Shown here piece by piece: positions 46,149 through 56,267 of a stretch of DNA of 64,000 nt. The notes beneath the pieces are model-generated. The model had not been told where the DNA came from and did no database searches. It saw nothing but the letters and a program-made list of their open reading frames with translations. The position numbers and the translations under genes were made by a program. The DNA comes from Chionoecetes opilio (taxonomy: Eukaryota; Arthropoda; Malacostraca; Decapoda; Majidae): contig JACEEZ010001674.1 of the NCBI GenBank assembly GCA_016584305.1, positions 277,001 through 341,000 on the forward strand, read 5' to 3'. Each line of letters begins with the position of its first letter. Position 1 is the first letter of the stretch.

Positions 46149-46667
46149 CGTTGTCTTTGCCATGCCGAGTTATATCAAATTCCGAGTTATACAATGCCGA
46201 GTTATAAGGGTTTTACTGTAAATTCAATTTATATCAACACAAAATCATAGGCTGTTTCCAACAGCTGATACACAGATTGTAAACTGACCAGAACGCCACT
46301 GAACCGAACGGCCAGTCAGACAACTACAACAACAACAACTGCCTGGCTGCTCGCCGAGCGCCTACCCGTGCTGTCCGCCCAACTCATCGTACCTCACACT
46401 CTAACAATACAACCGGTAATTCTGATCTACAAATATATCGTGACCATACACTACGGGGGTAAAGACTTTGTAAGCTTTGGCCTACTATTGCCTATTTTTG
46501 GGGCAGACTTATACGGCAAGGATAGGCCTAACCCGTAATCTTGAGCTAATAATCATGAGGTCGACTTATACGCCGCCATTTACGGTAGGTACAATAATAT
46601 TAGAAATATCGAAATGGTACTTCTTAATTTTTTGGTATTCGTCATGCCACTTTTGACCACCCAGGCA

Positions 46668-47705
46668 TTTATTGACCCTTTTTTGACCCCCAAAGCATTT
46701 ATCAACCCCCTAAAGCATTTATCAACCCCCTCTAGACCCCCAAAGCATTTATCAACCCCCTCTAGATCCCCAAAGCATTTATCAACCCCCTCTAGATCCC
46801 CAAAGCATTTATCAACCCTCTTTGTGCCATATGACCTCTGATATTTGGCACATTTCCCCCTTTTTTGACATTAAATCAATCGATCCGCTCTAGACCCCTA
46901 AGTCATATATCAACCCTCTTTAGACCCCTAAGGCATTTATCAACCCTGTTTAGACCCCTAAGTCATATATCAACCCTCTTTAGACCCCTAAGGCATTTAT
47001 CAACCCTCTTTAGACCCCTAAGTCATATATCAACCCTCTTTAGACCCCTAAGGCATTTATCAACCCTCTTTAGACCCCTAAGTCATATATCAACCCTCTT
47101 TAGACCCCTAAGTCATATATCAACCCTCTTTAGACCCCTAAGGCATTTATCAACCCTGTTTAGACCCCTAAGTCATATATCAACCCTCTTTAGACCCCTA
47201 AGGCATTTATCAACCCTCTTTAGACCCCTAAGGCATTTATCAACCCTGTTTAGACCCCTAAGTCATATATCAACCCTCTTTAGACCCCTAAGGCATTTAT
47301 CAACCCTCTTTAGACCCCTAAGGCATTTATCAACCCTCTTTAGACCCCTAAGTCATATATCAACCCTCTTTAGACCCCTAAGGCATTTATCAACCCTCTT
47401 TAGACCCCTAAGGCATTTATCAACCCTGTTTAGACCCCTAAGGCATTTATCAACCCTCTTTAGACCCCTAAGGCATTTATCAACCCTCTTTAGACCCCTA
47501 AGGCATTTATCAACCCTCTTTAGACCCCTAAGGCATTTATCAACCCTCTTTAGACCCCTAAGGCATTTATCAACCCTCTTTAGACCCCTAAGGTATTTAT
47601 CAACCCTCTTTAGACCCCTAAGGCATTTATCAACCCTCTTTAGACCCCTAAGGTATTTATCAACCCTCTTTAGATCCCTAAGGCATTTATCAACCCTCTG
47701 GAAGG
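46668..47705 (+). repeat. 30-bp minisatellite with two unit types
   Basis: From 46890 about 27 units of TAGACCCCTAAGGCATTTAT-CAACCCTCTT (type A) or TAGACCCCTAAGTCATATAT-CAACCCTCTT (type B) are arrayed. The left part alternates A and B; the right part is pure A. Older, divergent 27 to 30-base units precede at 46668-46830. Because 30 is a multiple of three, frames stay open on both strands (a 301-residue Leu/Arg/His/Ser repeat), but it lies within an intron and I do not call it coding. It ends 160 bases before the last NDUFAF5 exon. Confidence 0.95.
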
Positions 47706-47864
47706 TATCATTGACCCCTGGGGGTCGATATGATATGACCACTATGGGAACCCCTGTTCTAGATGATTGACACAGGTAGATGCCAGAAAAGAATGTAAAT
47801 GAGGTATTATAAGTATATTTAAAAGTTTGTTAATTACCATTAAATTTTTGTTTCCTTCTCACAG

Positions 47865-48014
47865 AAGGTGGTCCCAGCAGAACGAGGCAGTGGGCAGATT
47901 TCCCTCAAAGAGCTCCACAAACTTGATGAAATGGTGCGTGAAGCAGGCATAGAAGGCAGGATAAAATTCATGAAAGATATGATGGTTGAAGGTGACACCA
48001 GCAAAAAGGAGTAA
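47865..48014 (+). CDS. NDUFAF5: NDUFAF5 terminal coding exon
   Basis: Acceptor CCTTCTCACAG, then 49 codons and TAA at 48012-48014. It starts KVVPAERGSGQISLKELHKL, matching vertebrate ARPAERGSATVSFGELGKI, and continues with a charged tail (DEMVREAGIEGRIKFM...) longer than the vertebrate C terminus. Phase agrees with the preceding exon. No break is present. The extension is probably lineage-specific; whether it is functional is unknown. Confidence 0.92.
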   Translation, partial: KVVPAERGSGQISLKELHKLDEMVREAGIEGRIKFMKDMMVEGDTSKKE

Positions 48015-48139
48015 AAGACAAAAGCAGAAGTCTCTGTCTATCATACAGTATATCATTAGCTGAAATGACCATTTGTAACCTTTCTGTAAATTTTATATTT
48101 ATTTTGTATTTATTTTTCCACTCTGAAATTGCGAAATAT

Positions 48140-48145
48140 AATAAA
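48140..48145 (+). terminator. Polyadenylation signal of NDUFAF5
   Basis: AATAAA lies 126 bases after the stop codon in AT-rich 3' UTR. It is the first canonical hexamer after the stop, so the 3' UTR is probably about 150 bases. Confidence 0.7.
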
Positions 48146-48149
48146 GATC

Positions 48150-48763
48150 TTGCCCACTTTTAACCTGCAGTTTATGTGATGGTGCTAGAAAAAGAAATGG
48201 AAAATAGCTGAGTAAAACGTGTACATTCACATAAAAAAATTATTACCTAAGAATTGGATATGCAATTTAATACACCGATCTCTTTATAATTTTTTTTGAC
48301 ATTTTTTGCATATCATAAGATCACACCAACCACTGACTCAATGTACAGGTGTACACCACAAATTTACCAGCTTCCTTGGTTCCAATCTAGCTAGATTTTG
48401 GCGAATCAGCTAAGGTCACATCATGAGAATTCATCAATAGACCTCTGACTCAGTTTCACAGCTCCAATCATCACTTCAATTTTGTCAAAACCATTCCACC
48501 ATCAGCCGATTATGCCGAGTACTTTCAACGTATTTGATTATTTCATGTACATTTGCTTCTTGGAATCACTGTCAGCATAGAATTTTAAAAAAAAATCCCT
48601 TTGTTTTTCATGTAGTATATGACTAATGAACCAATACCACTCATCACACAGCATACACAGTGAAATACTTTTGTCCAGTTTTTCATCAGCAAATCAGTTT
48701 TTTTTTTTTATCGATATGGTCTGTTGTTTATGTTTAAAACCACCACTGTCATTTGCATCTCTC
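48150..48763. other. Unassigned intergenic sequence
   Basis: AT-rich, no repeat or coding signal recognised. Confidence 0.45.
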
Positions 48764-48766
48764 TTA

Positions 48767-49043
48767 AGGCCAGATCCCACAAGTCCGCTTCTACGGATTC
48801 CGTTGCCGTTCACCGCCCAACAATGATGTCACCATCATCACCGCTTGAGTGGCTGTAGTGGGAGCCGGGCACAGTTTGCACCTCCGCTCGAGCAGACACC
48901 GCCGAGCGGGAGAGATGACTTGATTTTAACTTTGTACGGCAGCCAACTCAATCCACTCGGTGAGGTAGACTTTTTTTGTGACGTCATTGTTGGGCGGTGA
49001 ACGGAAACGGAATCCGTAGAAGCGGACTTGTGGGAACCGGGCT
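48767..49043. mobile_element. Harbinger-like MITE (277 bp), copy 1
   Basis: The ends AGGCCAGATCCCACAAGTCC and GGACTTGTGGGAACCGGGCT are inverse and flanked by TTA (48764-48766, 49044-49046), the PIF/Harbinger TSD. Contains TGACGTCA (about 48979). Related to 54733-55010. Confidence 0.85.
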
Positions 49044-49046
49044 TTA

Positions 49047-50305
49047 GAAGCCATAATCAGGATTTTAAATGTGAAATAAGCTGAGAAACAATATAAAGTG
49101 AGTGTGTGCTACACACAATGCTATACACAATATCTGTCGATGTTTGACAAGTAAACTAGTTTGGCAGTCAAAAGATTTTTTAACTCCCTTTCATAGTTTT
49201 GTCTGGACTAAAGGATGTGCTAATATAGCGATGGTGTACCTCTCTGAATATATCAAACGTATTATCTATTTATTTATCATTATTTTTAAGAATTAAATCA
49301 TAGCTATTCTCTTCTAATTATATCAGCATTTTGGTTATATATTAAATACAGACTTCTGAATTAATGTAACAATCGTCTTGGTATGTATGTTGCTTTACTA
49401 TTACATTTATTTGTTAAATACAATTTTTCACATCCCACTATCATAGATATGATATAAAAGATGGTCATATGGTGGCTTTGAATCAATCATCTTTTGTGTT
49501 TATGATGTCTTGTGAGTTGAAAGACAACTGGTGGAACATCATATAAGTGTCTGAGTATAAAAGTTCTTTCATATGGTTACCACTAGTAGGATCAATCAAA
49601 TATAATTTAGCTACTCAATATCTGGGATTATTTCTAATGATTGAAGACAAGCAATAGATGGCCTGGATGTGTACTGAGCTACCGTCATTTGCACAATTAA
49701 GGTAGTAGTGTCCAGTCCAAGCTTCATTTATATTTAGTGTCAAGACAAGAATGGGTTATAACTACCAGCATTATGAGGCATTGAATATGTTGAGATCCTG
49801 TATTTGTGGCATTCAGTAACTATTTTTTTTTTGTACATACTAGTTTTGTAATAAAGACCATTGTTATGCTTTTTTCTCATTTCTACCTGTTTCAATGTCC
49901 AAGTTATGTTATAGTGTTCTTCCAAGATATTCTTGGTGATGGTGGTGTATATGTAACGCCGTGGGGGCGGGTAACTTTTCCTTAGGTTATCATTATTATT
50001 AATTATTTCTCTTTTATGAGTGAGAATTGTGTGAGGAACCTCAAAGTTAAGCCCACCAGTATAACTCCGGGGCAAGTGAGTTCTTTATAAGTTTAGTTAC
50101 TATAGGTGAGTAATTATATATACGTACATATATATGTATTTATTTATAAACTTTGTGTTTATTTATATGATTGATTATAACATTTATTTATGAGTATATT
50201 ATTTTAATGCAGATAGACTTAGATGACTATAAGACTGGAATTTAACTACCCGGTCATTTACATTACTAACCTTTAGCTTTTTTTTTTTTCTTTTCTTTTT
50301 TTCTT
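49047..50305. other. Unassigned intergenic sequence
   Basis: AT-rich. A GC-rich word TGTAACGCCGTGGGGGCGGG at 49952 could be an LTR start, but no end or TSD was found. No coding signal. Confidence 0.4.
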
Positions 50306-50307
50306 TT

Positions 50308-50636
50308 TTTTACATTTGTGCCTATAGCGCCTGTAGGCAGTGGTGACCCAGGGCTCAGATGGTAGGCTCTGGAAGTTCACTTGAGGGCTGTGATGGTTGG
50401 TCCTCGCCCGTGGTGGCGCAGGCAGGATTCTTATAGTGACGCCTGTGATTAGAGGCTCATGCCGCCCCCCTGTGTCCTCCGATGCACTCGCAATCGTAGG
50501 TAGAGTTGATGGGCAGGGCACGTGGGTGTTCTTAGGCCACTCAACGGTGCAGAAAGGTTTTGGGTTTCTTCGGGGATCGAACTCGGGTCACCGAGAACGC
50601 CAGTCGGAGATGCTAACCACTCCGCTACCGCCTCCC
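50308..50636 (-). mobile_element. SINE family S, full length
   Basis: On the minus strand: GGGGAGGCGGTAGCGGAGTG head, B box GAGTTCGATCCC, body and 3' CAAATGTAAA end next to a T-rich (minus A) tail at 50279-50310. Confidence 0.85.
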
Positions 50637-50843
50637 CATACTGTTTTTGTTGCGATGATTCGGTTAAACATTAAATTCCCTAAAGGATATGTATATGTAT
50701 ACATTTGTGCCTATAGGTTCATTGCACATGATATTACAGCCCTTGCCGCGCAGACGACAGGCGCGGCAGATGCGATTGTGGAGGACCAACAAACGCCACT
50801 AGCTATGTTTACCACAGTGACAATAGTGAAAATGCCATAATTT

Positions 50844-51065
50844 TATGGAGCATTTAGATGTTCCAACAAATCGATTAAGTTCCCCGAGAAGTCTTTCTTT
50901 AGACTGCCCGCATTTGACAAGAGATCTAAAGGGAAAAGAGAACAATTATCACTTAAACGCCGAAAGAAGTGGCTGGCTAACCTGGCAAGAGCTGACCTAT
51001 CAGACACCAAAATGAAGCATCTCCGTGTATGCAGTGATAATTTCTTAAGATATATCTCGATATAA
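50844..51065 (+). pseudogene. THAP-type zinc-finger remnant
   Basis: The frame reads FYGAFRCSNKSIKFPEKSFF then RLPAF, KRRKKWLANLARADL and HLRVCSDNF before a TAA. This follows the THAP layout (C..C, F.lP, W, vC..HF). An in-frame stop lies just before, the first Cys of the pair is not visible, and His of the final C..HF is Asn. THAP domains occur in P-element and Kolobok transposases and in host factors. A decayed transposase exon is most likely. Confidence 0.65.
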
Positions 51066-51599
51066 TAAGAGGCATGATATACCCTCGATCATATTTTGTC
51101 CAGTACTAAATGCTTTTATCAAGGGGAATAGGGGCTATGACACGGTTACTGTGGCACAAGTTTTGTGTGTTGAGATGATCCACCAACTATCAATCATATC
51201 AGTATTAGTCATTATGTTGCAATTAAGTAAAGGGTAGGAAACTAAGTAATATAGTTTGAATTATTCCAATAAAAAAACCTAAAATGAATCAAAATACGTA
51301 TAACATACTGTAAATGCATCATACATTACTATCTTGTGTCGTGCTCTCCCCCATCCCTCTGTCCTTCCTGTAGCATTGCTTTTTCTGTTCTCCATGTCCT
51401 TTTGTCCTGCCATTTTCATTGGTCCATTATCATTTTCTCCCTCAGTTACCCTCGGTCACACTCCTGTGTACAAGTATGCGTGTGTGTACGACACGACAGG
51501 CACGACACACATATCAAAGAAAATTATAGCTTTTGTGGTGATGGTTTCCCATAGATAGTAGGGCAGCGTGCCTGCTTATACCTCGATTGATGATGTTAT

Positions 51600-51895
51600 T
51601 TATTTAGCTAATCCTAATTTATGCATAGTGCTAATTCATTTATCAGAATACAAAATATATCAATGGAAAGTTAATACAATTCCGCTTCTATTGATATGCT
51701 CCATGTTATAAGTTGTCTCACAAAATTTTAAATGGCGACGAGTTTAAGTGAATATTAAGTTTATGCATATTTCTTCAGTCTCATAATGGCATTTCTTTAG
51801 TGTGTTTTACTGTGTTTTATGTGATAATATTATAGAAAAAACATTTCTGACGATAGCAGTATATCATTTATACAACTACATTTTTTGGTAGGGGA
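51600..51895 (-). repeat. Repeat R, copy 3 (both halves)
   Basis: Reverse complement of the R sequence: GAAATGCCATTATGAGACTG, then CACTTAAAC, then TTATAACATGGAGCATATC. This copy shows the uninterrupted TTAA target site of the 25946-32748 element. Confidence 0.8.
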
Positions 51896-51994
51896 AAATT
51901 ACCATATTTGTTGACATCTTCAGCCTCGCCGACCAGCTGTTGGTCCTCCACAAAGAAAATCAGAGAGCCGACGGGCGGCATTTGGTTACATCGT

Positions 51995-52336
51995 GACGTA
52001 GGTGTAAGGAACCTATAGCGTCTGTTGACAGTGACATCCAGGGGTGGGATGGTAGGCCATGGAGGTTCACTTGAGGGTTGTGATGGTTGGCCCTCCCCCG
52101 TGGTGGCGCAGGCAGGATTTTTGTAGTGACGCTCTGATTAGAGGCTAATGCCGCCCCCCTGTATCCTCTGATGCACTCGCAAATGAAGGTAGAGTTAATG
52201 GGTAGCATGTGGGTGTTCTTAGGCCACTCGACAGTGCAGAAAGTTATTAAGTGGATTTTGGTTCTCATCGGGGATCGAACTGGGTCACCGAGAACGCCAC
52301 TCGGAAACGCTAACCACTCTGCTACCGCCTCCCCAA
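51995..52336 (-). mobile_element. SINE family S, full length
   Basis: Minus-strand head GGGGAGGCGGTAGCAGAGTG, B box AGTTCGATCCC and family body. The Tigger-like MITE at 52355 begins 19 bases beyond its head. Confidence 0.85.
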
Positions 52337-52354
52337 TGGTAGGACATAACTATA

Positions 52355-52473
52355 CAGGGAGGTCCCGAAGATACGAGCAGTAAGGTTCCATCTGGCATAC
52401 TCGTAAAGCGAAATCTCGTATAACAAAACACATAACTAATGGTAAAATATAGGTTTGGTTCCAGGACCCCATC

Positions 52474-52515
<42 letters not shown>

Positions 52516-53146
52516 CATGTTTTTCAAGTTAAAATAAACTATAGCAAACACAACAAACACACAGCGTCTATATTACCCACACTGTACTACCTATTCTGTA
52601 GAAAAAGCATTCTGAAAGAGAAAATAGCACACAAAATAACATAACTGCACATTAATTAAACATAAAACATGCACAACAAGCAAAAAAAGACGTTGTAATG
52701 TATGGGACGCCACGTGATACAAGAGAAGGTAGTGTAGCGGTTCCAAGGTTGGGGCCCCACACCTGCTAATTACCCCTAAAGGTCAGGCCGTGCCATATGC
52801 TTAATTACCCTTCAGGTCATGCCTTGCTAGGGGTGACCTGACTGCAGTCCCAAGGTTGGGGCCTCACACCTGCTAATTACCCCTAAATGTCAGGCCGCAC
52901 CATATGCTTAATTACCCTTCAGGTCACGGCTTGCTAGGGGTGACCTCACTGGGGTCAACCAAATCCCCCTTTGTCCCGCCAGGGAGTGGTAGGGCGCGCA
53001 TTTTGAACTTGATAATTTTACTCACCCCAGTTTAAATGTCGTATCATTGGATTTTCGATCTCGTATATTGAAAATAGACCCTAATTTACACATCTCGTAT
53101 CATCGGATTCTCGTATACCGAATGCTCGTATAACGGGACCTCCCTG
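52355..53146. mobile_element. Tigger-like MITE, family CAGGGAGGTCCCG (copy 2)
   Basis: Collinear with 2605-3392 with only scattered differences, a longer A run, and TA on both sides (52353-52354, 53147-53148). Also has the doubled internal module. No ORF of note. Confidence 0.9.
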
Positions 53147-53639
53147 TATACCGTATTGCCGGCACATAAGACGTAGTTTTTTTTCCAAAAAAGGGAATGC
53201 AAAATTCACCCTGCGTCTAATGCGGCCATATTACTAATGAGAGGTCGGCCAGAGAATGTAGAATGGCCGGTGGTGTATTACTAAGGGGGTGTGGAGTGAT
53301 CTGTGTTGAGCAGTAGACCACTGAACACAAATTTGTAACTGTGTTACTAATAATATCAACAGTAATGTATAATACCAAGAAAAAGTTGGTTTAAGAGAAA
53401 ACAAGAGGTGGGGCAACAAGGTGGCGGTTTCTGTTGCCAAGATGGCCGCCAGATGTAAACATAACCCCCCTCCCGCAGTCCCGCTGCCGCTCTCTACTGT
53501 AAATGGATGAGAGACAGGGTAGGTCTTCATACCACCTCGATCCCTCAATCCTCATCCTTGCATCTCTATGGATAAGGAATTTGTAAACTGTAACTGAAAA
53601 GAGAGCTAGTAAAAGGCCGCAACGGTACCTGTAGACGGG

Positions 53640-53840
53640 ACGGAAGCCTTCCACACATCACACCAAGACCAAGACCCATCACGGCGCCACAACTTCATCC
53701 ACCTCAAGGCCGAATCACACCATACCATCATGCCTTCACCTGTACTTCCTGAGGAAGACTAATCAACCTTCGCGACTGTGATAGATTCACAGGTGTAAAC
53801 CATGGCAAATATCTTCGATCCCGACATCGGTGCCTTTCAA
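53640..53840 (+). pseudogene. Diverged LINE 3' end (relative of the 3590-4500 fragment)
   Basis: CTTCACCTGTACTTCCTGAG-GAAGACTAATCAACC parallels the RLTCAFLRKTGQL-stop region, followed by GTGATAGATTCACAGG and an AAC-rich tail. Much diverged. Confidence 0.5.
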
Positions 53841-54732
53841 CAATAACAAAAAGGTAGAGATGGTTACCTTACAGTGTTACCTTAATATCTTGGTAAATTT
53901 TTGTTATTGGGCAACCACCGATTTCGAGGCCGAAACTTAGCTTTCCTGAATCGTTTTGGGGTGTTTGGAATTAATCTGGCTCTCGTTTATGTCGGAAATC
54001 AATGTTTGTTTACATGTGTGGGGGAGGGTGAGGTGCCTCAGCCTGACCCTCCAGGCCTGCCCTGCAAACATTGCTAAATTTCACACTGCCAGAGTATTTG
54101 TAATTTTCGTTTTATCTCTATATCTTCTGTTACAAAACCAAACCCCACCTCTAACCTAACCTAACCCAATCTGATTTAAGCTAACTTAACTTTCTGGCTG
54201 AAATAATGGTAGATTTTCGTTAGTACATGTAAGGCCATTAATATTTGATTGCGCCATGGGAAATGGGGCTCAAAATACACAAAACGAAGAAAGCTACACG
54301 ATGATGTAGGTAAGACTCCTAGGACTTTTGAAAGCCCACTACCGAAATAATACCATTATCTTTACTGCAAATTTTCCACAAAGTCTAAATACATAGCAGA
54401 AAAACAACAACGGCATACTTACAACATTAAATCTAAGCTAAAATGTCTTGGTAGAAAATATTAGAATATCAATTCAGGGGGCATCCTGCAATAAATGATG
54501 ACCGATTTTGGTTACCCTGCACTGTCATTCTCTTTATATTTTAACTACCATAATTTTTCATTCACATTCACTGCACTGAATATTGTATTTGGGTACATGC
54601 TCAAAATAATTTGTTTTCCCTTACAAAACATTTTTTTTAATAACTTTTAATAAATTAACGAAAAATTAATGTCCTCAAAACAATATTATTATTTTTTCTC
54701 AAAATATTTATGTAAAATATGGGTGCGTCTTA

Positions 54733-55010
54733 AGCCCGGTTCCCACCTTCCCGCTTGTACGGCCGCCATACAACAACAAAGACATCACAATGACGTCACA
54801 ACAAAGTCTACCGCACCGCCGTACCGCTGTACGGCCGCCGTACAAAGTTAAATTCAAGTCATCTCTCCCGCTCGGCGGTGTCCGCTCGAGCGGAGTTGCC
54901 AACTGTGCCCAGTTACCACAAATACCACTCAAGCAGTGATGATGGTGACGTCATTGTTGAGCGGTGTTGTTGTAAGACGGCCGTACAAGCGGGCTGATGG
55001 AAACCGGCCT
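54733..55010. mobile_element. Harbinger-like MITE (278 bp), copy 2
   Basis: AGCCCGGTTCCCACC at the left, CCGGCCT at the right, TSD TTA at 54730-54732 and 55011-55013. Contains two TGACGTCA words (about 54791 and 54947) inside inverse arms. Nested in the 53151 element. Confidence 0.85.
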
Positions 55011-55047
55011 TTATGCGGAGGTGCGTCTTATGCGCTGGCAAATACGA

Positions 55048-55052
55048 TATAT

Positions 55053-55084
<32 letters not shown>

Positions 55085-55101
55085 ATATATATAGATATAT
55101 A

Positions 55102-55152
<51 letters not shown>
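55048..55152. repeat. (TA)n microsatellite
   Basis: About 105 bases of interrupted TA repeat between two Tigger-like elements, both of which duplicate TA on insertion. Confidence 0.95.
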
Positions 55153-55155
<3 letters not shown>

Positions 55156-55869
55156 TAAACCCTCTCGTATTCGGACCCTCTTTATTCGGACTTCGACATT
55201 ATTCGGACCTCCTTTTTTTCTTTCTTTTTTAACTTGTATTTTTTTTTTTTTTTTTTGGGCAGGTAGGGTGTCATGATGTGAGTCAGTGAGGTTAGAGGCC
55301 CAGGCAGCCAGGCAGAGCATTTATGATCCATTACTGAGCATATACTTTGTATACTGTAATTGTGGTTTCTTTGTTGTGTCCAAATGTTGTATTGGTAAGT
55401 GATCTGAGGCCATTGAGCCTTGGACCCAGATCCAGCAATGGAGGTGGTATCTCCAGCTATCACCCGCTCTCCCACCGCCTAGATACTACCTGCCCTTACT
55501 ACCGTATCCAGCTAGCCTTCCTCGTTAGGTAGTTAACAGGTAGGAAGGCCCTGACTGGCTTGGACGAGTAATGACGTCATCAAACTTGTCATCAGTCACC
55601 AGCCAATGACAAACTGTTTCTAAAACTTCTCGACCAATCACAAGTCAACAAGACGTTTGACACGGCCTTTAAAGGTCGTGTCACACAGACACTTTTTCCG
55701 TTAGTGTTACGGGGTGGCCGTGGCAAGAATGTTTCCCCGTCACTGGCTACCCCGCCACCTCAACACCTTTAAATAACCCTAATTTAAGGTGACACGCAGT
55801 ACTACACTGACCTAAATTATGATGCGTGTATATAACAGCTCACCATAATCACTATGATGTATAATAACT

Positions 55870-56075
55870 AGTAATGACGTAAAACCCTGCCCACCCTGCT
55901 GGCGAACGACCTGCCCCGCCTGGCACCCTGCCTACCTCTCAGGACAACACGCTGTCATCCGTCTCACTTGTGCCTTCCTGAAGAAGACAGGTCAGCTACC
56001 ACGCCTGTGATAGCATCATAGGACTCCTCAAGGGGTCCTCGCAGCCCTACAGACAACACCAAGAAGGAGGAGGAA
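55870..56075 (+). pseudogene. LINE 3' end fragment in Tigger composite
   Basis: QHAVIRLTCAFLKKTGQL is readable, then a stop and the 3' UTR CATCATAGGAC..CAAGGGGTCCTCGCAGCC, as at 4430-4555. Ends with ACAACACCAAGAAGG. Confidence 0.75.
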
Positions 56076-56267
56076 ATCTCCGCCATCATGATACTGCTGG
56101 CGGCTGCCGCTGCTAGACGTAGGACTGATAGTACTGTACACTACTCCTGTACAGTACTGTATTGTGTATTTTTACTGTAATTTATTTATTTACATTAATT
56201 TATCTTATGTTTATTGATATTTGCAGGACTTAGAAATTTTTTATATTCACCTAGAATTTTTTATATA

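Larger units (their letters stand above)
44469..46218 (+). mobile_element. Tigger-like element, TIR CAGTTTAAAACCCCTAT / CAGTAAAACCCTTATAAC
   Basis: Second copy of the family at 15536-21364: same subterminal ATGCAAATGCC.TCCTCTGATATGGGTA, same internal AAGATGTCAGCT segment and same embedded family S SINE. TA flanks at 44467-44468 and 46219-46220. Interrupted at 44621. Confidence 0.85.
44206..46585. mobile_element. Tigger-like element, TIR CCGTAAATGG..GTCGAC, outermost of three
   Basis: The left end is CCGTAAATGGTTGGCGTAC and the right end is GTACGCC-like GCCGCCATTTACGG, flanked by TA. Subterminal GTCGACTTATACGGC words occur on both sides. It contains the complete element 44469-46218, which contains 44621-45507. 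No transposase. Confidence 0.8.
53151..55047. mobile_element. Tigger-like element, TIR CCGTATTGCCGG..AAGACG
   Basis: The left end is CCGTATTGCCGGCACATAAG and the right end CTTATGCGCTGGCAAATACG, preceded and followed by TA-rich sequence. GCGTCTwA words recur at both ends. It contains a diverged LINE 3' fragment and a Harbinger-like MITE. No transposase. Confidence 0.75.

Noticed and set aside
46614..47742. CRISPR-like array of repeats and spacers
   Set aside because: The repeat units are contiguous 30-mers without spacers and the genome is eukaryotic.
46865..47770. 301-residue open frame with a ten-residue repeat
   Set aside because: It is produced by a 30-bp minisatellite inside an NDUFAF5 intron, is open on both strands, and has no other coding sign.
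49952..50280. Solo LTR starting TGTAACGCCGTGG
   Set aside because: No convincing end or target-site duplication could be found.
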